DNA from: Cyclobacteriaceae bacterium
GTDB lineage: Bacteria; Bacteroidota; Bacteroidia; Cytophagales; Cyclobacteriaceae
Direction: 5' to 3'
Assembly: GCA_021648745.1 (NCBI GenBank)
Contig: JAKISE010000050.1
Span: 1-22,171 of the forward strand
Length of the DNA: 22,171 bases
The position numbers and the translations under genes were made by a program. Below are positions 1-7,128 of the stretch, in pieces. Within the stretch, counting starts at the first letter, position 1; each line of letters starts with the position of its first letter. The notes below the pieces were generated by a model. That model ran no database searches, had not been told where the DNA came from, and was given only the letters and a program-made list of their open reading frames with translations.

Positions 1-43
1 TGACTACTTAGAACATCACAGAAAGCCCGATGATCATAGTGAG

Positions 44-119
44 TCCAATTTTATATTGGAGTAGCCAGCGTGGCGACTTTCAGTCGCAGGTTAAAACTAT
101 GGTACTTTCAGTCCATAGT
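44..119. repeat. Three consecutive short hairpins
   Basis: Three perfect stem-loops follow one another: TCCAAT/ATTGGA (44-49 with 55-60), GCGACT/AGTCGC (73-78 with 82-87) and ACTATGG/CCATAGT (96-102 with 113-119). The second and third share the string CTTTCAGTC. A T-rich stretch follows on the plus strand at 120-130, so the last hairpin could end a plus-strand transcript entering from the left, or mark the 3' end of rlmN on the minus strand. No coding region is recognisable in 1-170. Confidence 0.5.
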
Positions 120-170
120 CTTTATTTTTTCTTTAGATCTTTTATCTTTTGTCTAATAATCTAATGTCTT

Positions 171-1214
171 TTAGCTTTTCTTTCCCGCCAATTGTCCACA
201 AGCAGCATCGATATCTTTACCCCTACTTCTGCGAACTTTAACCGTAACACCACGCTTATCTAAGTAAGCTGCAAATTTATCTAATGTTTTTTCTTCGGCT
301 TTAGCAAAAGGCGTATCAGCTACGGGGTTGTATTCAATAATATTAACCATGCATGGAATGTGTTTGGTAAACTGAAATAGCTCTTCAGCATCCTCTAAAG
401 AATCATTAAAATTATAAAATAGAATGTACTCGTATGTAACCTGATTTTTTGTTTTAGAAAAATAATATTTTAAGGCATCGCGTAGTTCTATCAATGAGTT
501 TGATTCATTGATAGGCATAATCTCATTACGTTTAATATCGTTGGCAGCATGTAATGAAACTGCCAAGTTGAATTTAACTTCATCGTCACCCAATTTGCGT
601 ATCATTTTGGCAATGCCAGCGGTAGAAATAGTGATTCTCCTTGGAGCCATGCCCAATCCTTCAGGAGAAGTGATATGCTCTACCGATTTTAAAACATTGG
701 CATAATTTAATAAAGGCTCGCCCATGCCCATATAAACAATATTAGTTAATGGTTGATTATACTCCTTTTCTGCTTGGTTTTTAATAAGTACAACTTGGTC
801 ATAAATTTCCGAAGCATCTAAATTACGCTTTCGATCTAGCTTGCCGGTGGCACAAAAAGTGCAACTTAAAGAACAGCCCACTTGTGAAGAAATACAAGCT
901 GTCATTCGTTTCATAGTTGGTATCAAAACACCCTCAACAATATTATCATCAAAAAGTTGAAGGGATGACTTGATAGTACGGTCATTGCTTTTTTGCTCAT
1001 CTTCAATAAGTACATTATTAATAACAAAATGAGCCTCTAGCATTTCTCGAGTAGCTTTTGACAGATTGGTCATTTGCCCAAACTCAGTAGCTGATTTTTG
1101 CCACAGCCATTCATACACCTGTTTGGCTCGAAAAGCTTTGTCTCCTTGGGCTGTAAAAAAAGCTTTGAGTTCTTCAACTGTTAATTTTCGTATGTCTTTC
1201 TTATCTTGTGGCAT
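171..1214 (-). CDS. rlmN: Dual-specificity RNA methyltransferase RlmN (23S rRNA A2503 / tRNA A37, C2-methyladenosine)
   Basis: A radical-SAM enzyme that methylates C2 of adenine in 23S rRNA (A2503) and in some tRNAs (A37), in the cytoplasm. The 347-residue length is normal for the family. The iron-sulphur motif CxxxCxxC is visible at Cys114, Cys118 and Cys121, and GMGEP follows at about residue 163. The mechanistic C-terminal cysteine lies in ACGQLAG (Cys339), so both the cluster and the methyl-carrier chemistry look intact. The N-terminal accessory domain with the KQVYEWLW segment is present. The start ATG is four bases behind a TAnnTTTG box (1219-1226), implying a very short or absent leader. 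It stands alone, divergent from clpB. Confidence 0.97.
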   Translation of the reverse strand: MPQDKKDIRKLTVEELKAFFTAQGDKAFRAKQVYEWLWQKSATEFGQMTNLSKATREMLEAHFVINNVLIEDEQKSNDRTIKSSLQLFDDNIVEGVLIPTMKRMTACISSQVGCSLSCTFCATGKLDRKRNLDASEIYDQVVLIKNQAEKEYNQPLTNIVYMGMGEPLLNYANVLKSVEHITSPEGLGMAPRRITISTAGIAKMIRKLGDDEVKFNLAVSLHAANDIKRNEIMPINESNSLIELRDALKYYFSKTKNQVTYEYILFYNFNDSLEDAEELFQFTKHIPCMVNIIEYNPVADTPFAKAEEKTLDKFAAYLDKRGVTVKVRRSRGKDIDAACGQLAGKKS

Positions 1215-1218
1215 AGTG

Positions 1219-1226
1219 CAAAGGTA
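1219..1226 (-). promoter_or_regulatory. Bacteroidota -7 box for rlmN
   Basis: Read on the minus strand this is TACCTTTG, an exact match to TAnnTTTG. Only four bases separate it from the rlmN ATG, so transcription would start at or next to the start codon. No clear -33 TTG is visible. Confidence 0.5.
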
Positions 1227-1256
1227 TGCCTAGACGAGTCGTATTAAAACATTTAG

Positions 1257-1343
1257 CCACAAAGAACACTGAGCCAATCAGAACACAAAGTACTCAAAGA
1301 AATTCTCTCTGCGGACTTTGTGCCTCCTTTGTGTTCTTTGTGG
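1257..1343. repeat. CACAAAG-type dispersed inverted repeat
   Basis: Perfect 13-base arms CCACAAAGAACAC (1257-1269) and GTGTTCTTTGTGG (1331-1343) enclose further CACAAAG/CTTTGTG words. The same word family recurs at 4333-4440 and, more weakly, at 16815-16860. Nothing in it looks coding. It fills most of the 246-base gap between rlmN and clpB. Confidence 0.75.
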
Positions 1344-1460
1344 TTAAGTATAATGTCAAAATGTCTTAAAATAACGCAACCTTTACTAATAATATGTCAA
1401 AATTTCCGATTTGCTCGGGAGGCGAAGTTTTTGATACACTAATTATCAAAGCACAGAACT

Positions 1461-4088
1461 ATGAATTTAGATAAATATACAATCAAATCACAGGAGGTAC
1501 TTCAACAAGCAACCTCCATTGCCAGTACCTATGGGCAACAGTCCATTGAGCCAGGCCATATATTAAAAGCATTATTAGCTACCGATGATAATGTGATTTC
1601 ATTTATTAATAAAAAGTTAAATGTTAATGCTAACCAGTTGGAGGCTAAACTGGAAGAGATAATCATTTCGTATCCCAAAGTATCTGGTCAACAACCTTAT
1701 TTAGGTAACGATTCTTCCGCTGTATTACAAAAGGCAGAGAGTATGCTTAAAGAAATGGGCGATGAGTATATTGCAGTTGAGCATATTTTACTTGGCTTAT
1801 TCTTAAGTAAGGACAAGGTGAGTTCCATTTTAAAAGATGCAGGCTATGATAAAAAATCATTAATGGCAGCCATCAACGAATTACGAGGTGGAGATAATGT
1901 AACCGATGCCAATGCTGAAGGCAAATACCGTTCATTAGAACGTTATTCAATTAACTTAAACCAATTAGCCAAGGAGGGCAAGATTGACCCTGTAATTGGT
2001 AGGGATGAGGAAATTAGAAGGGTGCTTCAAATTTTATCTCGTAGAACTAAGAATAACCCTATTTTAGTAGGAGAGCCTGGCGTTGGTAAAACTGCTATTG
2101 TAGAAGGTATGGCACAACGTATTGTGGATGGGGATGTGCCCGAAAATCTCAAATCTAAGATATTGATTTCGTTAGATATGGGTTTACTGGTGGCTGGAGC
2201 CAAATATAAAGGTGAGTTTGAAGAGCGACTTAAAGCGGTAATAAAAGAAGTAACAGATTCCGATGGTGAAATCATTTTATTCATCGATGAAATTCATACC
2301 TTGATTGGTGCAGGAGGAGGTGATGGTGCCATGGATGCAGCAAACCTCTTAAAACCTGCGTTGGCAAGAGGCGAACTCCATGCTATTGGTGCCACTACGT
2401 TAAAGGAATACCAAATGCATATCGAAAAGGATAAGGCCCTTGAGCGTAGATTTCAAAAGGTAATAGTTGATGAGCCTCAAATGGACGATGCTATTTCTAT
2501 TTTAAGAGGAATCAAGGATAAATACGAACTCCATCATGGAGTGCGTATAAAAGATGATGCTGTTATTTCAGCCGTAGAGCTTTCTAGTAGGTATATTTCT
2601 GATAGGTATTTACCGGATAAAGCCATTGATTTAATGGATGAAGCTGCTGCTAAATTGCGGATTGAAATTGACTCTGTGCCTGAAGAGCTAGATGAATTGC
2701 AACGTAAGGTTATGCAATTAGAAATTGAGCGTGAAGCCATTCGTAGAGAAAAAGATAAGGCAAAAGAGAAGACCCTAAACAAAGTAATAGCAGAGCTTAC
2801 AGATGAAAAAAATGCGCTAAAAGCGAAATGGGAAAATGAGAAAGAAGCAATTCAAGGTATTCAACAGACCAAGGAAGAAATTGATGGCTTGAAACAAGAA
2901 GCAGAGCAAGCAGAGCGTGCAGGTGACTTAGCTAAAGTGGCAGAGCTTCGCTATGGTAAAATTCAAGATGCAGAAAGCAAATTGAATGAGTTGAAACAAA
3001 AAGCTGATGAGGTTCAAAAGGATGAAAATTCCTTACTTAAGGAAGAAGTAGATAGCACCGATATTGCAGAGGTTGTTGCTAAATGGACAGGTATTCCTGT
3101 TACTAAAATGCTGCAATCTGATAGAGAGAAGCTACTTCATTTAGAGGAAGAATTAGGTAAGAGAGTGGCAGGACAAGAGGAGGCGATTGCAGCCTTATCG
3201 GATGCAGTGCGTAGAAGCAGAGCAGGATTGCAAGACCCGAATAGGCCGATTGGCTCATTCATTTTCTTGGGAACTACAGGAGTTGGTAAAACGGAACTTT
3301 CTAAAGCCTTGGCCGAATACTTGTTTAATGATGAACATAATATGGTGCGCATAGATATGAGCGAATACCAAGAACGCCATGCGGTGAGCCGTTTAATTGG
3401 AGCACCTCCAGGATATGTGGGCTACGAAGAAGGTGGCCAATTAACTGAAGCCGTTCGTAGAAAACCTTATTCAGTCGTACTCTTGGATGAAATTGAGAAA
3501 GCACACCCCGATGCCTTTAATGTGCTGCTTCAAGTATTGGATGATGGTAGGTTAACAGATAATAAGGGGCGTGTGGCTAATTTTAAGAACACGATTATTA
3601 TCATGACTACCAATATTGGAGCTTATTTAATACAGGAGCGTTTTGAAGACCTAGAGAATAAAGATGTAGAGCAAGTGATTGAAGGAACTCGTACAGAGGT
3701 GTTCAATTTGCTTAAAAAATCGGTACCGCCTGAGTTTTTAAATCGTGTGGATGAAACCATTATGTTTAGACCTCTGACTAGAGCTGACATTCGAAAAATT
3801 GTGGATATTCAATTTGGATTAATTGTAAAGCGAGTGGAGCAGAATGATATTAAGGTGAGCATTACGGAAGAAGCCTTAGATTATTTAGGAGCACTTGGAT
3901 TTGATCCTCAGTTTGGAGCCAGACCATTGAAGCGTGTGCTTCAACGAGAAGTGCTGAACGAGTTGTCGAAGCAAATAATATCAGGCACAATTAACTCGGG
4001 TGATGTTGTAGATATTGAGTTGAAAGGAGATAAGTTAGCCTTTGTAAAGGTTGAGCAGGCTGATAATAATAAGGTTGAAGAAGTTTAA
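1461..4088 (+). CDS. clpB: ATP-dependent disaggregase ClpB (Hsp104 family)
   Basis: A cytoplasmic hexameric AAA+ chaperone that threads aggregated proteins and refolds them with DnaK/DnaJ/GrpE. The order is a Clp N domain (about 1-145), the first AAA+ module with Walker A GEPGVGKT at 204-211 and Walker B ending in Asp276-Glu277, a long charged coiled-coil middle domain (about 405-530) typical of ClpB rather than ClpA or ClpC, the second AAA+ module with GTTGVGKT at 604-611, and a ClpB D2-small C-terminal domain with the FGARPLKR segment. 875 residues is full length. Residues 405-530 are rich in Glu, Lys and Gln, as expected. A hairpin terminator follows directly. I see no CIRCE or sigma-32-like heat-shock element upstream. 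Confidence 0.98.
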   Translation: MNLDKYTIKSQEVLQQATSIASTYGQQSIEPGHILKALLATDDNVISFINKKLNVNANQLEAKLEEIIISYPKVSGQQPYLGNDSSAVLQKAESMLKEMGDEYIAVEHILLGLFLSKDKVSSILKDAGYDKKSLMAAINELRGGDNVTDANAEGKYRSLERYSINLNQLAKEGKIDPVIGRDEEIRRVLQILSRRTKNNPILVGEPGVGKTAIVEGMAQRIVDGDVPENLKSKILISLDMGLLVAGAKYKGEFEERLKAVIKEVTDSDGEIILFIDEIHTLIGAGGGDGAMDAANLLKPALARGELHAIGATTLKEYQMHIEKDKALERRFQKVIVDEPQMDDAISILRGIKDKYELHHGVRIKDDAVISAVELSSRYISDRYLPDKAIDLMDEAAAKLRIEIDSVPEELDELQRKVMQLEIEREAIRREKDKAKEKTLNKVIAELTDEKNALKAKWENEKEAIQGIQQTKEEIDGLKQEAEQAERAGDLAKVAELRYGKIQDAESKLNELKQKADEVQKDENSLLKEEVDSTDIAEVVAKWTGIPVTKMLQSDREKLLHLEEELGKRVAGQEEAIAALSDAVRRSRAGLQDPNRPIGSFIFLGTTGVGKTELSKALAEYLFNDEHNMVRIDMSEYQERHAVSRLIGAPPGYVGYEEGGQLTEAVRRKPYSVVLLDEIEKAHPDAFNVLLQVLDDGRLTDNKGRVANFKNTIIIMTTNIGAYLIQERFEDLENKDVEQVIEGTRTEVFNLLKKSVPPEFLNRVDETIMFRPLTRADIRKIVDIQFGLIVKRVEQNDIKVSITEEALDYLGALGFDPQFGARPLKRVLQREVLNELSKQIISGTINSGDVVDIELKGDKLAFVKVEQADNNKVEEV

Positions 4089-4095
4089 CTATTTT

Positions 4096-4125
4096 CCCCG
4101 GGATTTATTCCGGGGTCTCCCTTTT
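4096..4125 (+). terminator. Rho-independent terminator of clpB
   Basis: A GC stem CCCCGG (4096-4101) with CCGGGG (4110-4115), an eight-base loop, then a pyrimidine and T run, starts seven bases behind the clpB stop codon. Confidence 0.75.
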
Positions 4126-4181
4126 TATAAAAAAAAGATGTTCTATTTTTGCCTCCCCTTAATCTAGTACTTAGATTTATT

Positions 4182-4265
4182 GCGCACGTGGTGAAATTGG
4201 TAGACACGCCAGCTTGAGGGGCTGGTGCTCTCACGGGCGTGGAGGTTCGAATCCTCTCGTGCGCA
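4182..4265 (+). tRNA. tRNA-Leu (anticodon GAG)
   Basis: A class II tRNA of 84 bases. The acceptor stem pairs GCGCACG (4182-4188) with CGTGCGC (4258-4264), followed by discriminator A. The anticodon stem CCAGC/GCTGG encloses the loop TTGAGGG with anticodon GAG at 4216-4218, and a long variable arm is followed by the GGTTCGAATCC T-arm. CCA is not encoded. The 3' end lies inside a 21-base sequence repeated at 6999-7019, so this gene is the likely target of a past integration that kept it intact. Confidence 0.97.
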
Positions 4266-4272
4266 CTTTTAA
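4252..4272 (+). repeat. attL-like direct repeat, copy 1 (tRNA-Leu 3' end)
   Basis: The sequence begins TCCTCTCGTGCGCAC and runs through TTTTAA. It covers the end of the T-arm, the 3' acceptor strand and seven trailer bases of tRNA-Leu. It is identical over 21 bases to 6999-7019, and the bases on either side differ. Confidence 0.85.
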
Positions 4273-4302
4273 GTTGTTAAATACTTGATAACTAGGGTCT
4301 GG

Positions 4303-4482
4303 TTACTACTCAGCTATCCAAATTAAATGATTATTCGCCACAAAGACTCTAAGGCACAAAGTTTCACTAAGAGATAATCTAGATTACGTTTTTCTTTGTG
4401 GTTCTTAGAGGCTTTCTGTCTTAGTGGCAATTTTTCATCTGGTTAAATTCAAAATTTATCACTTTCAGTAGCTGAGTAGTAA
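4303..4482. repeat. Nested inverted repeat behind tRNA-Leu
   Basis: Perfect 14-base outer arms, TTACTACTCAGCTA (4303-4316) and TAGCTGAGTAGTAA (4469-4482), flank an inner imperfect palindrome made of CACAAAG/CTTTGTG words and CTAAG/CTTAG words (about 4333-4432). The inner part belongs to the same dispersed family as 1257-1343. It lies just inside the left end of the tRNA islet. No coding potential is seen. Confidence 0.7.
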
Positions 4483-4673
4483 TAGGGTATGCTTTGAAAA
4501 ACTCATAACTTTATGATAATCAGCCTACTGATGATAATTTATGGTTTATCAAGTGCAAGGGTTTTGGACGATATTAGCGAAAAGTTTTGCACTTAGTTTT
4601 TTTTTAAATGGTCATTTCTTTAAAAAATGCTAGCCCCAAGTATAATTATTGAATCATGTTTTATTGGGAAAAT

Positions 4674-4847
4674 ATTCTGCTTACAATAAACATAGAATAC
4701 TGCTCAAATTTATTAAAATAGAGCAGCATTTTCAGTATATGCGAGCAGTATTATATGGTTCTAATTTCTATATCTGCTCATAAAATGATAAAATTCTGCT
4801 TGAGATTAACCAAAATAAGCAGTATTTGGATAAATAATGAGCAGTAA
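4674..4847. promoter_or_regulatory. Array of eight RAGCAG motifs upstream of the Fic gene (candidate operator)
   Basis: Eight copies of RAGCAG, mostly followed by TAT or similar, start at 4674, 4697, 4721, 4743, 4771, 4793, 4817 and 4839. Their orientations are minus, minus, plus, plus, minus, minus, plus, plus. Steps are 22-24 bases except one of 28, so the pattern is two copies of a 96-97-base unit. The spacers between motifs are not conserved, so the motif itself is what is kept. The last motif lies just in front of the -7 box at 4853, where a bound protein would block transcription. The winged-helix domain of the downstream Fic protein is the obvious candidate ligand, but this is inference. 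Confidence 0.75.
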
Positions 4848-4852
4848 GTATA

Positions 4853-4860
4853 TATATTTG
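4853..4860 (+). promoter_or_regulatory. Bacteroidota -7 box of the Fic gene
   Basis: TATATTTG is an exact match to TAnnTTTG, 38 bases before the ATG. TTTG at 4825-4828 could serve as the -33 element with a slightly long spacer. RAGCAG motifs 7 and 8 surround this -33 position. Confidence 0.6.
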
Positions 4861-4898
4861 TACTCAACGATGAAATGTGAGATAGGAATATTCAAGAT

Positions 4899-5942
4899 AT
4901 GTTAAGCAAAAAAAAACAAGCAATTATTGATATTGTGAGAGCAAATCAGCCAGTAGGTAGATCTACTATCTTTAATGCCGTAAAAGTTAAAATGGGGGAT
5001 AGCACCATTAGACGGCTCTTGTTAGAAATGACTCCAGAATTGATAAAAACCAATGGTCAAGGAAAGGCAAGAACATACTCCATTTCTGATGATTACGAAT
5101 TGTTTGTTCCAATCGACATTGAATCATATTACAATTTACTTCCAGAAGATCGTAATGCAAAACAGTCTTTTAATCTTGATTTAATTCCTAAAATGTTGAG
5201 CAAAACTGAATTGTTTACAGCAGAAGAAATGGAGCATTTAAATGTATTGCATGATAAGTATACAAAAAACATAGCTCCTCTATCCAGTGTTGAATATAAA
5301 AAGGAATTAGAAATTTTGACAATCGATTTGTCATGGAAGTCTGCAGAAATTGAAGGAAATACTTATACTTTGCTTGAGACAGAAGTACTGATAAAATATA
5401 AAGAACTTGCCGAAGGCAAGAAGAAGGATGACGCTATAATGCTTCTTAATCATAAAGATGCTTTGGATTTCATTATTGCAGAACCAGATTATTTGAAACC
5501 GATTACAATTAGCAGAATTGAAGATATACACTCTATTTTAATTAAAAATTTAGGAGTTGAAAGAAATATCCGGAAACGAGGCGTAGGAGTTGGTGGTACA
5601 GAATACAAACCATTAAATGTGGAACAGCAAATAGTAGAAGTTGTGCAGCAAATGTGTGATTTGGTAAATGCAAAAGACAATGTATTTGAAAAAGCACTGT
5701 TGTTATTAGTTTTACTATCATACATTCAAGCATTTAATGATGGCAACAAGCGTACGGCTCGTATAATAAGCAATGCCATTCTTATGGAAAATGGATATTG
5801 TCCATTATCATATAGGAGTGTAAAAGCTTCTGACTATAAAAAAGCGATGCTGCTTTTTTATGAGCAAAATAACATTACTGAATTTAAAAAAATATTCATG
5901 GTTCAGTATGAATATGCAGTAAAAAAGTACTTTAATTTATGA
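4899..5942 (+). CDS. Fic-domain protein with N-terminal winged helix; Gln replaces the catalytic His
   Basis: Fic proteins usually transfer AMP or another phosphate-containing group to a target protein. Residues 1-66 look like a winged helix (QPVGRSTIFNAV and DSTIRRLL helices, then KARTYSIS). An inhibitory-helix motif of the (S/T)xxxE(G/N) type is seen as SAEIEG at 148-153, which makes this a class II, N-terminally inhibited Fic. The Fic loop at 277-288 reads QAFNDGNKRTAR: the phosphate-binding Asp-Gly-Asn and both Arg are kept, but the catalytic His position is Gln277 (codon CAA). From memory, some related Fic families also carry Gln there, so it may be a family trait. Canonical AMP transfer is then doubtful, and a regulatory role fits the HTH and the upstream motif array. 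The gene lies inside the tRNA-Leu islet. The ATG start is supported by the promoter position. Confidence 0.9.
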   Translation: MLSKKKQAIIDIVRANQPVGRSTIFNAVKVKMGDSTIRRLLLEMTPELIKTNGQGKARTYSISDDYELFVPIDIESYYNLLPEDRNAKQSFNLDLIPKMLSKTELFTAEEMEHLNVLHDKYTKNIAPLSSVEYKKELEILTIDLSWKSAEIEGNTYTLLETEVLIKYKELAEGKKKDDAIMLLNHKDALDFIIAEPDYLKPITISRIEDIHSILIKNLGVERNIRKRGVGVGGTEYKPLNVEQQIVEVVQQMCDLVNAKDNVFEKALLLLVLLSYIQAFNDGNKRTARIISNAILMENGYCPLSYRSVKASDYKKAMLLFYEQNNITEFKKIFMVQYEYAVKKYFNL

Positions 5943-6030
5943 CCAAAAGTGAATTGGTAAAGATTTAATCCTAGCTGATAGTATAGATTTATTCTGTTTT
6001 TATTCATTTATTTTAGCATCTGATAAATGT

Positions 6031-6045
6031 TCCTCTCGTGTGCAC
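6031..6045 (+). repeat. Imperfect internal copy of the tRNA-end repeat
   Basis: TCCTCTCGTGTGCAC matches the first 15 bases of the 21-base repeat with one mismatch. It also shares the preceding TGT with the copy at 6999, but not with the copy in the tRNA. This fits a boundary between two tandemly inserted units, 4252-6030 (Fic) and 6031-6998 (unknown ORF). Confidence 0.6.
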
Positions 6046-6126
6046 AAATCTTAATAATTGCCCTATTGCATAAAAGGGAATAGAGAGGAGGTCAGGTTCT
6101 TTGTAAATGGCTAAAATACAAGGCAC

Positions 6127-6834
6127 TTGAGGAATCAACACTTAAAAACTAGTATATATAACCAACGGCATTATAACCCACGGGTGAGGGAAGAAGAAGG
6201 GTTTGACCTTCCCGTTTACTATCATATTCGATTTATTGGAATTCTGTATTCCACTTCCATTGGGGAGAAAGTAGATGTTTCGAATCTGTCTAATCGATAT
6301 AGAAGTATGCACTCTATATATTCAAACATGGTTTCCGTAATGATTGATAACTTAAATGTTGAAGGTATAAATCTAGAAGATGAATACCCAACTAATTATC
6401 ATTGGTTAATAAGTGAGATATTTACTTTTAATGATAACTGGTTGTCAGAATTTAATGAAGAAAGAAATTTTTCTCCTGAAAGTAGTTATAATAATTTCAT
6501 AACTATGTCACTTTCTTATTGTATGACGGAACTTTATAAAGGTTTCGATAAAGGAAAGATAAGTCAACAGTTTATTACGAGGATGATGTACTACCACATT
6601 TTATATAACTATTTCCAATCAAGAGATAAAATTAAATTAGCAATAGAAACGGACATAATAATAGAGATTCCTGAAGTACATCTTGAACCTATTTTTGAAT
6701 TTGCCCTTGATGAAAAATTTGCTATTTCATATAGGGTATTTGTTGGTGGGAAATATGGATTAGTTTCTGAAGCAGAAACAGAAGTCTTGAATCGGCTACA
6801 TGATTTTATTGAGGAAAATATTACTAATAGATAA
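6127..6834 (+). CDS. Protein of unknown function
   Basis: I do not recognise this protein. It is acidic, soluble-looking and about 216-235 residues long. It has no signal peptide or membrane segment, and no motif I can name; it has many Tyr, Asn and Ile residues. The start is uncertain. The longest reading begins at TTG 6127, an in-frame GTG lies at 6184, and no in-frame ATG precedes codon 60. An in-frame stop at 6112 bars anything longer. It is the only ORF in the second half of the tRNA-Leu islet, just behind the imperfect tRNA-end copy, and the region looks very AT-rich. It could be islet cargo or the 3' part of a gene that lost its start. Confidence 0.6.
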   Translation: MRNQHLKTSIYNQRHYNPRVREEEGFDLPVYYHIRFIGILYSTSIGEKVDVSNLSNRYRSMHSIYSNMVSVMIDNLNVEGINLEDEYPTNYHWLISEIFTFNDNWLSEFNEERNFSPESSYNNFITMSLSYCMTELYKGFDKGKISQQFITRMMYYHILYNYFQSRDKIKLAIETDIIIEIPEVHLEPIFEFALDEKFAISYRVFVGGKYGLVSEAETEVLNRLHDFIEENITNR

Positions 6835-7128
6835 TTCTTCAATAAAGCAATTAGGAAATATTTATAATACACATATTATTATTTATGCTTTGGTAACAGA
6901 ATATGTATTTTGGCATTAGTGAGTGAGCAATACGGTGAACAGTAAAAAATGAGTAAGATAGAATATTGCATTACAGTTGGTTACAAAATAGGTACTGTTC
7001 CTCTCGTGCGCACTTTTAAATTACACATTCTATGTATCTGCCCATAAACTCACTTCAGGGTTCAGATTATTAGTAAAATATAGGTAAGATTATTGATTTG
7101 GCACCAACAATTTAAGTATCATTGTAAT
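6835..7128. other. Intergenic region holding the right islet boundary
   Basis: No gene is seen here. The region contains the right copy of the tRNA-end repeat (6999-7019) and then about 110 bases that should be original chromosome leading into nfeD. No exact TAnnTTTG box is found before nfeD. Confidence 0.5.
6999..7019 (+). repeat. attR-like direct repeat, copy 2 of the tRNA-Leu end
   Basis: Identical over 21 bases to 4252-4272, but without the rest of a tRNA. It marks the distal junction of the islet, and ordinary chromosomal genes (nfeD-floA) begin just after it. Confidence 0.85.

Larger units (their letters stand above)
4252..7019. mobile_element. Small tRNA-Leu-associated genomic islet, no integrase
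   Basis: The island is bounded by a perfect 21-base direct repeat: the tRNA-Leu 3' end plus trailer at 4252-4272, and a displaced copy at 6999-7019. This is the usual mark of site-specific integration into a tRNA gene. Inside are a Fic-domain gene and an ORF without recognisable relatives. The insert looks more AT-rich than clpB before it or floA after it. No tyrosine or serine recombinase is encoded inside, so the element is either a remnant or moved by an integrase acting in trans. An imperfect repeat copy at 6031-6045 suggests two units in tandem. Confidence 0.7.

Noticed and set aside
1372..1460. Heat-shock operator or riboswitch before clpB
   Set aside because: No CIRCE inverted repeat and no recognisable riboswitch core could be found.
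4674..4847. CRISPR array
   Set aside because: The repeated unit is only about 6-9 bases, changes orientation in pairs and has 13-19-base spacers. No cas gene is nearby.
7093..7128. Longer NfeD start at TTG 7093
   Set aside because: The added residues are not hydrophobic or family-like, and two ATGs follow at 7129 and 7132, directly before the first membrane segment.
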